Assembly (NCBI GenBank): GCA_030149525.1
Contig: JASBRJ010000299.1
Location: 1 to 52,881 of the forward strand
Direction of reading: 5' to 3'
Source of the DNA: a bacterium
GTDB lineage: Bacteria > Vulcanimicrobiota > Xenobia > Xenobiales > JADMJV01
Length of the DNA stretch: 52,881 bases
The translations under genes and the position numbers were made by a program. Under the pieces are notes generated by a model, which did not search any database, had not been told where the DNA came from, and saw only the letters and a program-made list of their open reading frames with translations. Positions 13,587 to 21,332 of the stretch are shown here, piece after piece; the first letter of the stretch is position 1, and every line of letters starts with the position of its first letter.

Positions 13587-15267
13587 CAAGGGTGAACGAG
13601 GCAAGCAGCCTTACAGTAAATCGCGAGGGCCTAACAAAGACGGTTCCAGGAAGTCGTATGGTCAACCGCGAGGCTCCTCCGGCGATTCCTCCAAGAAACC
13701 TTACGGCAAGAAGCGGAGTCCCGCACCGGAAGGCTCGGAACGAGACGCCTCCGGCGGAGGAGGGTACAGTCGTCGTAGAGGCCCGAACCGAGAGGGTCCC
13801 AAAGGCCCCCACGACAAGCGTCGAGGCCCCGAAAGAGAGGGTTCCAGGGGGTCGCGCGGTCCTCGCAGAGGCCCTGAAGGGGAAGGCTCGGGGCGATCCT
13901 ACGACAAGCGTCGAGGCCCCGAGAGAGAAGGTTCCAGGGGGCAATACGACAAGCGACGAGGCTCCTCGTCCGGAGGAGGTGCCAGGGGGTCTTACGGTGC
14001 TCGGCGCGGGCCCTCGAGCGACTCGTCGTCTCAGCCTTACAGTAAGCAGAGAGGTCCTCAGAAAGACTACTCCATGAAGCTTGTGGCCACTTGCGCTTTG
14101 GGCTTGGAGCTCCCTCTGGGGCGTGAAATTGAGGCTCTAGGCCTCGGGCCCATTCAGAGAGATAACGCTCAAGTGGAGTTCCCTTACTCACCCGAGGCTC
14201 TGGCCAAGGCGAATTATTGGCTCCGAACCGCCGACAGGATCTGGCTTCAGTTAGGCTCATTCCCAGCCCATGATTTCGAGGAGTTGTTTCAGGGATTAAA
14301 GCAGATCGAGTGGTCGGAGCTTATGCCTCGTGACGCCGAGTTCCCCATCGAAGCGATCTCCACCAAGTCAAAACTGCACGCTCTGCCCTCGATCCAATCG
14401 GTCTCCAAAAAGGCTGTGGTGGAAAAAATGCGGGAGGCCTACGGTCCAGGCTCCTTCTCCGAGACGGGAGCGAAGTTCGCTATCCGTGTCTTTTTGGTTT
14501 ATAACCAGGCTCGTGTTTTCATAGACACCTCGGGGGAAGGTCTTCACCGCCGGGGTTATCGGACCTACAACGCAAAGGCTCCCTTGCGCGAAACAGTGGC
14601 AGCCGCCCTGGTCTTGCTCTCTCATTGGAGTGCCGAGCGAGAGCTCTACGACCCCATGTGCGGCTCGGGCACCATATTGCTTGAGGCCGCAAATATCGGG
14701 TTGAAGAAGGCCAACGGAACGGAGCGTTCGTTTGCTTCTCAGCGTTGGAAATTTCTGGGGCGCGACTGCTGGGAGCAAACTCACAAAGAAGCCATGGATC
14801 TTTTTGAGCGCAAACTCCAACTTAAGATTTATGGGAGCGACAACGACGGGCGCGTCCTGAAATTAGCTCGAACTCACCTGGAGCAGTCAGGTCTTGAGGG
14901 TCGAGGAGTCTACTTCCAGACTCGAGACGTGGCGGAATTTGAAAGCAGCCGCAAGTACGGTGTGATGATCACCAATCCGCCCTACGGTCGCAGGCTGAGC
15001 ACGGAAGAAGAAGTGGAGGAGTTGACCCGCACTTTGGCCGGAGTGTTTGAGCCCCTGGCCGACACCTGGTCTCTCTACTACTACACCGGTTTTGAACAGT
15101 TTGCCTCGATTTATGGGCGGGAGCCGGAGCGGAAAAGGAAGATCTACAACGGCCGGATCCCGGCTTATCTGCTTCAATATCCCGGTCCCAAGCCGCCCAA
15201 TTCCGGAACCGATGACAATCCTGGGGGGACAGAGCCTATTCGGAAAAGAATCCGTCTTCGTCCATGA
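13570..15267 (+). CDS. THUMP-type 23S rRNA (guanine-N2) methyltransferase with repeat-rich N-terminal tail
   Basis: A 565-residue protein. From about residue 169 (MKLVATCALGLELPLGREIE) it is a standard THUMP-containing SAM-dependent RNA methyltransferase of the RlmL/Trm14 type: SAM motif DPMCGSGTILLEAA (Asp361 onward) and catalytic motif NPPYGRR (Asn469-Tyr472). This family methylates the N2 of guanine in rRNA or tRNA. Residues 15-166 are unusual: about ten imperfect tandem copies of a 15-residue Arg/Gly/Ser/Pro unit such as YDKRRGPEREGSRG, resembling RGG-type RNA-binding tails. The ATG at 13570 overlaps the ankyrin gene; ATG at 14074 would produce only the core, but the repeats stay in frame throughout. 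The 3' end overlaps the GNAT start (ATGA). Confidence 0.88.
   Translation: MAPSDNKGERGKQPYSKSRGPNKDGSRKSYGQPRGSSGDSSKKPYGKKRSPAPEGSERDASGGGGYSRRRGPNREGPKGPHDKRRGPEREGSRGSRGPRRGPEGEGSGRSYDKRRGPEREGSRGQYDKRRGSSSGGGARGSYGARRGPSSDSSSQPYSKQRGPQKDYSMKLVATCALGLELPLGREIEALGLGPIQRDNAQVEFPYSPEALAKANYWLRTADRIWLQLGSFPAHDFEELFQGLKQIEWSELMPRDAEFPIEAISTKSKLHALPSIQSVSKKAVVEKMREAYGPGSFSETGAKFAIRVFLVYNQARVFIDTSGEGLHRRGYRTYNAKAPLRETVAAALVLLSHWSAERELYDPMCGSGTILLEAANIGLKKANGTERSFASQRWKFLGRDCWEQTHKEAMDLFERKLQLKIYGSDNDGRVLKLARTHLEQSGLEGRGVYFQTRDVAEFESSRKYGVMITNPPYGRRLSTEEEVEELTRTLAGVFEPLADTWSLYYYTGFEQFASIYGREPERKRKIYNGRIPAYLLQYPGPKPPNSGTDDNPGGTEPIRKRIRLRP
13612..14070 (+). repeat. In-frame 45-bp minisatellite encoding a 15-residue RG-rich repeat
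   Basis: The stretch encodes units beginning at Tyr/His/Arg 15, 30, 45, 66, 81, 96, 111, 126, 142 and 157 of the methyltransferase, mostly 15 residues apart. Some units are nearly identical at DNA level: the segments beginning GACAAGCGTCGAGGCCCCGA near 13812 and 13902 are 90 bp apart. All length differences between units are multiples of three, which keeps the frame. Confidence 0.85.
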
Positions 15268-16157
15268 TTATTCGCCATTTTCAAGCATCCGATTTTGAGC
15301 CTGTCACCGACTTGTTGAACAGAACCTATCGGAAGTCGGCCCGTATGTCGGGGCTGACGCCTGATCGATTCAAACAAGAGATCCATTCTAGAGGCGGCAA
15401 CCTCATGCAGGACTATCTCGTCTTGGAGGGTCGGGATTCCGAGGTTCTGGGGTTTTGCGGCTACTCCACTATGGCCGACGCAGCCCGTGCCCGGATGGAC
15501 GGCCCCATCATAGCCTACAGCGAGCGGGGACAGGGACTGGGTCAGAGGATGTGGCACGAGTTGGCCGATCTCATGAGATCCCGCCGAATCTCTTCCGTTT
15601 CGGTTCTCCTGGAAGAGGAGAATCGTCTGGCGGCAAAGTTTCTTGATCGCCTCGGTTTCACCCGACACGCCACTCAACTGATCGTCACAAGCGACCGTCC
15701 ATACCAGGGCAAGGCGGTGGCGCCTCCCGGGCTGAAGATCCGCAGAATCACCGAAGGTGATGTCTTCGACCGCGACGCCTACATTCAAGCTCATGGAAGG
15801 CTTTTTGAGAATCGAAGTCGGCAGTTTCTCGACCTTCTCATCGCCCTGCCCGACTACAATATCTTTGTGGCCGAAAGTCAGGGTGCCATTGTGGGGTTTC
15901 TGGAGCTTGAGTTGGTCGAAGACACAGCGATCATCGAGTCTTTCGGGGTGAAGGCGGAACAGCGACGCAAAGGCTTCGGCTCGGCCCTTCTTAAGCAGGC
16001 TCTCGACTACGCCTGGAAGCAGAACGGGATCAAACTGATTCGTCAGATCTGGAAGACGGATCATCCTGAATTTCTCCAGGTCTACACGAGTCTAGGGTTC
16101 AAGCAAAAGACCGCTCTTCATCATATGGAGAAGGCGATCGGGCAGTCTTCCAACTAA
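15264..16157 (+). CDS. Tandem GNAT-family N-acetyltransferase
   Basis: A 297-residue cytoplasmic protein made of two GNAT domains. The first (residues 1-145) carries the acetyl-CoA loop SERGQGLGQRMWHEL; the second (about 158-290) carries KAEQRRKGFGSALLKQAL followed by YTSLGFKQKTALHHMEK. Both loops keep the R/QxxGxG/A pattern, so both could bind acetyl-CoA. The substrate is unknown. ATG overlaps the methyltransferase stop by 4 bp, so translation is coupled; dinB starts seven bases after its stop. Confidence 0.88.
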   Translation: MIIRHFQASDFEPVTDLLNRTYRKSARMSGLTPDRFKQEIHSRGGNLMQDYLVLEGRDSEVLGFCGYSTMADAARARMDGPIIAYSERGQGLGQRMWHELADLMRSRRISSVSVLLEEENRLAAKFLDRLGFTRHATQLIVTSDRPYQGKAVAPPGLKIRRITEGDVFDRDAYIQAHGRLFENRSRQFLDLLIALPDYNIFVAESQGAIVGFLELELVEDTAIIESFGVKAEQRRKGFGSALLKQALDYAWKQNGIKLIRQIWKTDHPEFLQVYTSLGFKQKTALHHMEKAIGQSSN

Positions 16158-16164
16158 CCCGGCC

Positions 16165-17244
16165 GTGCAAGAATTACGAAAAATCGTCCATATCGATATG
16201 GACGCTTTTTTTGCCTCGGTGGAACAGCGCGATTTTCCTCATCTCAAGGGACAACCCGTGGTGGTGGGTGGAAGTCGTCGACAGCGGGGTGTCGTGGCAG
16301 CGGCCTCCTACGAGGCCAGGCGTTTCGGGATTCACTCGGCCATGAGCATGGCCGAAGCCTATCGACGGTGTCCTCACTTAAAGCAGCAGACTCATCGAAT
16401 GAGCGTCTATTCGGAGGTTTCTCAACAGGTAAGAGACATCTTTCATCGCTATACCGATCAGGTCCAGCCGCTTTCTATCGACGAGGCCTTCCTCGATCTC
16501 ACTGAGGCCTCTGTGGAGAGAGGCGAGACGGCCACTCGACTGGCTCACCAGATCAAGGTGGATATCTTTGCCGAGACCCGTTTGACCGCTTCAGCAGGAG
16601 TTGCACCAAACAAGTTTCTAGCAAAGATTGCCTCGGATATTCAAAAGCCAGATGGGCTGACCGTCGTGCAGCCTCACGAAGTCATCGATTTCTTGACTCC
16701 TCTGCCCATAAAGAAGCTTTGGGGGGTTGGTCCGGCTACGGCGAAGCGGTTTCATCGCCTGGGAATTAAGACAATCGGAGATTTGAGGGCTCTGGAGCTA
16801 GAGTTCTTGGTAGGGGAATTTGGCAAGGCCGGGCTTCAGTATTATGAATTGGCGCGGGGCATCGATGAGAGGCCTGTGGAAGAGCGCGGTCAGGCCAAGT
16901 CGGTGTCTACCGAGACAACTTTTTCTCAGGATGTCAGAGACCCGGCCGAGCTATCCAGAGTTATTAAGAGCCAGTCTCAGTCATTGGCTCGTCGACTGGA
17001 GCGTCACGGTCTGATGGCCACCACGGTTATTCTGAAGCTGCGATATTCGGATTTCGATACTATCACTAGAAGCAAGACAGAAGGGCCCCGTCATCGGGAT
17101 CCTGAGAAAATCGCAGCTTTGGCTCTCGCTCTTTTGGAGCGGACGGAATATCGCGAGAAGTCGGTGCGGCTCTTGGGAGTAGGCGTCAGCAGTTTAACTG
17201 ATGACGATGCGCCTGTTCAATTGACTTTGTTCGACGAGTCATAA
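16165..17244 (+). CDS. dinB: DNA polymerase IV (Y-family translesion polymerase)
   Basis: A 359-residue error-prone lesion-bypass polymerase. The palm motif HIDMDAFFASVEQ (residues 9-21) and the catalytic SIDEAFLDLTE and SAGVAPNKFLAKIASD motifs are intact, followed by the HhH region IKKLWGVGPATAKRF and a little-finger domain. The C-terminus ends PVQLTLFDES, in which QLTLF is a good beta-clamp-binding peptide. The GTG start lacks a clear Shine-Dalgarno but sits seven bases after the GNAT stop, which fits coupled translation. No obvious LexA box is adjacent; it would be read from the operon promoter upstream of the ankyrin gene. It overlaps the convergent MEMO-family gene by 6 bp. Confidence 0.95.
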   Translation: MQELRKIVHIDMDAFFASVEQRDFPHLKGQPVVVGGSRRQRGVVAAASYEARRFGIHSAMSMAEAYRRCPHLKQQTHRMSVYSEVSQQVRDIFHRYTDQVQPLSIDEAFLDLTEASVERGETATRLAHQIKVDIFAETRLTASAGVAPNKFLAKIASDIQKPDGLTVVQPHEVIDFLTPLPIKKLWGVGPATAKRFHRLGIKTIGDLRALELEFLVGEFGKAGLQYYELARGIDERPVEERGQAKSVSTETTFSQDVRDPAELSRVIKSQSQSLARRLERHGLMATTVILKLRYSDFDTITRSKTEGPRHRDPEKIAALALALLERTEYREKSVRLLGVGVSSLTDDDAPVQLTLFDES

Positions 17245-18432
17245 TGTTGCCGAACAGATGGTGACGGTGGAGGAGAAGTCCGGTTCGCTGCACTGTTGAT
17301 AGCGGTGGAGTTTGAAGCTTTGTGGGAACAGCGTGAGCAAAGTGTAGATGGCCGGTGTACCGCAGTAGTTGCGCTCCCCCTGATCGGCCTGATGGGTAGC
17401 AAAGAAATCGTCGGCAAGGCCCTTCTGGATGCCCTGGAGACTGTCCAGGTCTCTTCGCTCCAACTCTTCAAGGAAGCTTTTGGACAGAGGGGGACCGCCG
17501 AAGTTGAGGCCCATGTGGGCCAGATCGACACTGGCTAAGAAGTGGATCTCCGGATGCTCGTCCCGAAGGCGCTGAAGATTGGAGACAAATTCTCGCACTC
17601 CCTTGAGGTTGAGTGGGGTAAATCGTCCGCGAATGGCTTCAAAGAAAGAGCGGCATAGGATCGGGACTATCTTCAGTGGGCGATTGCGAACCAGCCTTTT
17701 TAGCAGGACCGCGTGGAATTCGACGGAGTGTTCGGCCATGTGATTATACTCATCTTGAAACGGGTCGAAAGGGAGATTTCGACACAGTTCGTCGACCATG
17801 GCCTGGTCGGTTTCCACCGGGCCCAGCGGCGTGTCGAAATCTTTTCGGGTCAAGATGAACGGCGTCCGGCAAACGGCGTGGGAAATTCCCAGAATGACGA
17901 CGGTGAGAGGGGTGGTGGCCGAGTTGAGGTTATGAAGGAACTGATAACCGGCCCGATAGGACTCTCTCCCCCTGAAAAAGTCGATGTGCGGTAAGATGGA
18001 GGCTCGGCAGAAGTCGGTGTTTTCGTGAGGCGCATCAGCACAAAGGAGATCGTCTAAAAACGGTTCCAGTTCCCCAGGGGTCTCGGGGTAGCCGCCGCCG
18101 GAATGCCGGGTGGGTCGAGGAAGAATCTCGGCCAATCGTCTGCGGGCCCGAGCATTGTCCAGGAGATATCTCTGGTCGAGGCTGGAAAAAAGCTCTTGAA
18201 CCTGCTGGTTTTGGATAACCAGGCCTGTTTGCTGTTTCAGGGCACCGGCAATTTCTTCCGTGGTGCGGGTACCGTCGGCCAACTCCATCATTATGAGGCC
18301 GGCTAAAGTCACCACCACCTGTTCATTGCTAAGGCCTGCGGCGTCGCGGAGCAGAAACCGCGGCACCTCATTTGACGACTCTTTGGGGAGCTGAATCGGT
18401 TCTATGCTGCGAAAGCGGGGGTAGAGATCCAT
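17239..18432 (-). CDS. AmmeMemoRadiSam system protein B (MEMO1 family) with N-terminal PqqD/winged-helix-like domain
   Basis: A 397-residue protein. Residues about 120-397 are a MEMO/extradiol-dioxygenase-like fold: ILPHIDFFRGRESYRAGYQF with the first histidine, VVILGISHAVCRTPFIL, the NHMAEHSVEFHAVLL segment with EHSxE, and VDLAHMGLNFGG near the end. The first ~100 residues (VTLAGLIMMELADGTRTTEEIAGALKQQ-type helices) resemble a PqqD or winged-helix module. MEMO proteins work with a radical-SAM partner and an AMMECR1 protein in many microbes, and neither lies in this window. Its role is unknown; metal-dependent redox chemistry is suggested for the family. Confidence 0.82.
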   Translation of the reverse strand: MDLYPRFRSIEPIQLPKESSNEVPRFLLRDAAGLSNEQVVVTLAGLIMMELADGTRTTEEIAGALKQQTGLVIQNQQVQELFSSLDQRYLLDNARARRRLAEILPRPTRHSGGGYPETPGELEPFLDDLLCADAPHENTDFCRASILPHIDFFRGRESYRAGYQFLHNLNSATTPLTVVILGISHAVCRTPFILTRKDFDTPLGPVETDQAMVDELCRNLPFDPFQDEYNHMAEHSVEFHAVLLKRLVRNRPLKIVPILCRSFFEAIRGRFTPLNLKGVREFVSNLQRLRDEHPEIHFLASVDLAHMGLNFGGPPLSKSFLEELERRDLDSLQGIQKGLADDFFATHQADQGERNYCGTPAIYTLLTLFPQSFKLHRYQQCSEPDFSSTVTICSATL

Positions 18433-18562
18433 GGGGAAGTTTTCTGAGCGAAATTTAAAGGTCCCCTCTCCAGAGAAGGAATGCCTCCTCAGTAAGAGAA
18501 GCCACCCCCCTGGAGCGAATCTAGAAAACGATTCAATCCATTTCTTAGGAGGAGACTCAAAA

Positions 18563-18982
18563 ATGAAAAAGTTGATGAATTTAGCACTGACTGCTGCGCT
18601 GGTAGCTGGTCTTTTCGGAGCTGCAAGCGCTGATCACCACATGGACAAAGTGCCGAATCAGAAGCAAGCTGGCGGTACCTGGTACTACCCCTACATGGGA
18701 CCCACTTACGACGATTACGGCGCTCCTATGCTGGGATTCCGTTACGACGAAGATTACTCCGGCGAGGTTGTTTACCTCGATCCCTGGACCATGATCATCG
18801 AAGCTGACGGCAGCGGCGACATTCAAACTTTTGGTTTGTATCCCGGTACCACCCGTTTCGACCCCAGCTACGCTGGAGTTCGAGTTGGCTCAAAAGTCAA
18901 AGTCAATGCTGACAATGGCATGAAAGCTAAACTGGTACACACCGTTCCTTTCTACAAGTGGTTAGCTGGTCAGTCCAAGTAA
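18563..18982 (+). CDS. Small secreted protein, probably abundant
   Basis: A 139-residue protein with a signal peptide (MKKLMNLALTAALVAGLFGAASA) and a mature part rich in Tyr, Gly and Asp (GGTWYYPYMGPTYDDYGAP). The C-terminal half, PWTMIIEADGSGDIQTFGL ... VRVGSKVKVNADNGMKAKLV, looks like an OB-like DUF5666-type beta barrel. A strong AGGAGGAG lies nine bases before the ATG, codon use is biased to AAC/TTC/GGC/GTT-type codons, and a strong terminator follows, all pointing to high expression. The frame is open upstream to 18431 but this part lacks a start with a ribosome-binding site. Function unknown. Confidence 0.82.
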   Translation: MKKLMNLALTAALVAGLFGAASADHHMDKVPNQKQAGGTWYYPYMGPTYDDYGAPMLGFRYDEDYSGEVVYLDPWTMIIEADGSGDIQTFGLYPGTTRFDPSYAGVRVGSKVKVNADNGMKAKLVHTVPFYKWLAGQSK

Positions 18983-19006
18983 TTTACTGCTGAAAGAAAC
19001 AGAAGG

Positions 19007-19030
19007 CGGGTCCTACGGGGCCCGTTTTTT
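19007..19030 (+). terminator. Intrinsic terminator of the small secreted protein
   Basis: Seven-pair stem CGGGTCC / GGGCCCG (one G-U) closed by a TACG tetraloop and followed by six T. It overlaps the end of the convergent hydrolase gene by two bases. Confidence 0.85.
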
Positions 19031-20414
19031 ATTGCTCGAATTTCTCCGGGTGCGCCGCCGTGGAGTAGGTGAAGTCCACCAGAAGTCCTCGGACTCTTGG
19101 GTTGAAGAGAACGCCGACGTGTCCGCCGGTGTCTAGAACCTTCATCTCTTCCAGAGGCTCCTCTTCTGCTTCCAGCTGACGGAAGGCTTCTACGTTCCGG
19201 TCGTTCACGATGTAATCATCGGCAGAGGAGAGGCTTAAGATCGGCGTATCGCGGATATTTTTTATGGCCTGGGAAAAGGAATAGTCGGTCGCCATCTGTT
19301 GGGGTGTGAGATGGCGCTCTTGAAGCCATCTGTCCTTAGCGAACCAATCGCCCGAATACTGGACGTAGGTCATGTTTTCCAGAATCTTTTTCCGTTCGTT
19401 CTCTTTCCAGGGCTCCCAGGGCACCGGAGGAAGCAGGTCGTGTTCGAACATCTCGTCGATCCGATCGACCATGTCTTTCATGTCGTTGCGTGAGCCGTAC
19501 AGATCGGACATCTTGATCTCGGTGATATTCGTCCCTTCGCCTCGCTGGGCAACCTCCGACTCGGGGAATCGGTCGTAGCCGTATTTCCTGGTCTCTCTTC
19601 TGTATTTCAAAGTGGTGGAGATAATGGAGTCTGCACCTTGCGCGTACTGCTCTCTCAAACCGTCGAGTTCGCGCATGGAGTCGTAGAGGTTCTCGGGTGG
19701 AGAAATGGCAAACATACCTCCGTTGACAAGCCTTTCGTCGGGGCTCTCCTCGTCGGCTCTCACGACGTTGGCGGCCAACAGCGCACCGTAGGAGTAACCT
19801 GAGATGGAAACTCGGTCGAAGAAGTCGGGCTTTTGCGCTTTCAATTCCCTCAGGATGTCCAGAACCATCTCCGCTTCCAGGCGAGGATTGCCCGGGTGAA
19901 AGAGAGGGGCGTCGTCAAGAGCGTCGTCGCCTAGAGCGTTGGGAATCACCATGTAGTTCATGCCTCGCTCATGGGCTGATTTTTTGACCAGTGTGTTGAA
20001 GCCCCCGTCCCGGCTTCCGAATATGCCGGGCAGAATGACGAGCATCGGGGCGTCCGGCCCGTGTTGCAAACCGACTTCGACTTCGAAGTCTTTTTTATAA
20101 TACTTAGGTAGGTTGAGTCTGATGTCGTCTGCGCCTTTGGGTGAGTCGGCTTTTCGGGCGTAGATTCCGCCTGCTACCGTGGCCACAAAGGGATCGATGC
20201 CCTCGTGATAACTCACTTCTCCCAGGGCAAGGCGTGCCTCGCTCATGGAATGGAAGTCCCGCTGCTCAGGTGGTGTATCCTCTCCGATTCTGACGCGGTC
20301 GTGAGGTTGAGGGCGGGTCATCTCTTCCCACTCTTGCTGGGTGGGGACAATTTCTGCTGGCGGCGTTGCTTGTTTCTTGTGAATGAGTGAGCGGTTGGTC
20401 TTGGTGACGAGCAA
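19029..20414 (-). CDS. Alpha/beta hydrolase
   Basis: A 461-residue enzyme. The alpha/beta hydrolase core runs from about residue 110: LVILPGIFGSRDGG (oxyanion-hole region), the nucleophile elbow SISGYSYGALLAANV, SADDYIVNDRNVEAF with the acid residue and DTGGHVGVLF with the catalytic histidine. It resembles YheT-like hydrolases with an additional N-terminal region of about 100 residues and no signal peptide. I place the start at TTG 20412-20414 because GGAGG lies eight bases upstream; the frame remains open to 20486, but that TTG sits next to the T-run of the infC terminator. Substrate unknown. Confidence 0.75.
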   Translation of the reverse strand: MLVTKTNRSLIHKKQATPPAEIVPTQQEWEEMTRPQPHDRVRIGEDTPPEQRDFHSMSEARLALGEVSYHEGIDPFVATVAGGIYARKADSPKGADDIRLNLPKYYKKDFEVEVGLQHGPDAPMLVILPGIFGSRDGGFNTLVKKSAHERGMNYMVIPNALGDDALDDAPLFHPGNPRLEAEMVLDILRELKAQKPDFFDRVSISGYSYGALLAANVVRADEESPDERLVNGGMFAISPPENLYDSMRELDGLREQYAQGADSIISTTLKYRRETRKYGYDRFPESEVAQRGEGTNITEIKMSDLYGSRNDMKDMVDRIDEMFEHDLLPPVPWEPWKENERKKILENMTYVQYSGDWFAKDRWLQERHLTPQQMATDYSFSQAIKNIRDTPILSLSSADDYIVNDRNVEAFRQLEAEEEPLEEMKVLDTGGHVGVLFNPRVRGLLVDFTYSTAAHPEKFEQ

Positions 20415-20484
20415 GTTGTGAACCTCCGATCTGAATATAGCTCCTGGAGGGCGGACTTTTGCGATCAGAATTTTAACAAATGAC

Positions 20485-20518
20485 AAAAAGAAAAAACCGC
20501 TGAGTGACTCTGCGGTTT
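20485..20518 (-). terminator. Intrinsic terminator after infC
   Basis: On the minus strand AAACCGC / GCGGTTT with an 11-base loop, followed by TTTTTTCTTTTT. It lies 26 bp after infC and separates it from the hydrolase gene. Confidence 0.8.
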
Positions 20519-20543
20519 GTGAAATTTATCGAGTTGCTTAAGT

Positions 20544-21089
20544 TTACGCGTTAACGGGTGCCAGGACGAGAGACATCTGACGCCCTTGCATAGCCGGCTT
20601 GGATTCGATGACTCCCAAGCCTTCGACCTCGCGACTCACTCTCATCAGAAGTTCAACGGCGAGATCCTGGTGAACAACCTCTCGCCCTCTGAATCTCAAG
20701 AGGACTTTGACTTTGTCCCCGCCTTTGAGGAGGCGCTCAACCTGTTTGCGTTTGACCTGGAAGTCGTGCTCGCCGATTTTGGGCCGCATCTTGACTTCTC
20801 TAAGGGAAACGCTCTTGGCTGGTTTCGATTCTTTCCTCTGCTTGTCTCGCTCGTATCGCCATTTTCCGTAGTCCAATATCTTACATACCGGAGGCTCCGC
20901 GTTGGGAGAGACTTCGACAAGGTCGAGTTTCTTCTCCTTAGCGATCCGAGTGGCATCCCGTGGATGCATAGTTCCAAGATTTTTACCAGTTTCGTCAACA
21001 ACCCGCACTTCGCGCGCGCGGATCCTCTCGTTCAATCTATGCTCGAAACGAGGGGTGCGGTCTTGACGACGACTTCCTCTTCTACCGAT
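20544..21089 (-). CDS. infC: Translation initiation factor IF-3, apparently with an AUC start codon
   Basis: IF-3 binds the 30S subunit and polices start-codon and initiator-tRNA choice. The N-terminal domain (NERIRAREVRVVDETGKNLG) and C-terminal domain (KIGEHDFQVKRKQVERLLKG ... RGREVVHQDLAVELL) are both intact. No ATG, GTG or TTG with a ribosome-binding site precedes the conserved region: the TTG at 21035 has none. AGGAG at 21096-21100 sits six bases before ATC at 21087-21089, which opens an in-frame basic extension (GRRGSRRQDRTPRFEHRL) and gives 181 residues, the usual IF-3 size. AUU/AUC/AUA starts are known for infC and allow IF-3 to repress itself. It is monocistronic here, without rpmI and rplT. 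Confidence 0.9.
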   Translation of the reverse strand: MGRRGSRRQDRTPRFEHRLNERIRAREVRVVDETGKNLGTMHPRDATRIAKEKKLDLVEVSPNAEPPVCKILDYGKWRYERDKQRKESKPAKSVSLREVKMRPKIGEHDFQVKRKQVERLLKGGDKVKVLLRFRGREVVHQDLAVELLMRVSREVEGLGVIESKPAMQGRQMSLVLAPVNA

Positions 21090-21134
21090 GGTGATCTCCT
21101 TTCATTTCGGTTCTCTTATGAACCACGCAATACC

Positions 21135-21143
21135 ATTATAACA
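21135..21143 (-). promoter_or_regulatory. Extended -10 promoter element for infC
   Basis: On the minus strand TGT-TATAAT forms a consensus extended -10, about 46 bp upstream of the proposed ATC start. No good -35 is present 17 bp further up, which is typical for extended -10 promoters. The predicted start point near 21128 gives a leader of about 40 bases. Confidence 0.55.
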
Positions 21144-21275
21144 CTGCACGAGGCTGTCTGATATACATGTCTCAAACTCTTTACTGTTAATTGAGTTTGG
21201 ATACCGTGGGAGGTTTGTTCCAACGGAATCAGCGGATACCTCTTTGTTGTAGACCGATTCTTTGTCTTTCTATAA

Positions 21276-21312
21276 AGAAATCCCCTCGCTCTCGAAAGAG
21301 GAGGGGATTTCT
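21276..21312 (-). terminator. Intrinsic terminator of the SLH porin gene
   Basis: Perfect 12-bp stem AGAAATCCCCTC / GAGGGGATTTCT with an inner CTCT-CGAA-AGAG hairpin, lying 20 bp downstream of the porin stop. The T-run on the minus strand is short (TTTATAG), but the stem is strong. The 21144-21275 stretch between this and the infC promoter holds no gene that I can see. Confidence 0.7.
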
Positions 21313-21332
21313 ATGCTCTTCTGTTTCGGCTA

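Noticed and set aside
13612-14070. CRISPR-like regular spacing of repeats
   Set aside because: The units are 45-bp, contiguous, all in frame within a methyltransferase gene, and have no spacers or cas genes nearby.
15174-16064. 296-codon minus-strand ORF over the GNAT gene
   Set aside because: Shadow of a tandem GNAT gene that is coupled to its neighbours by start/stop overlaps.
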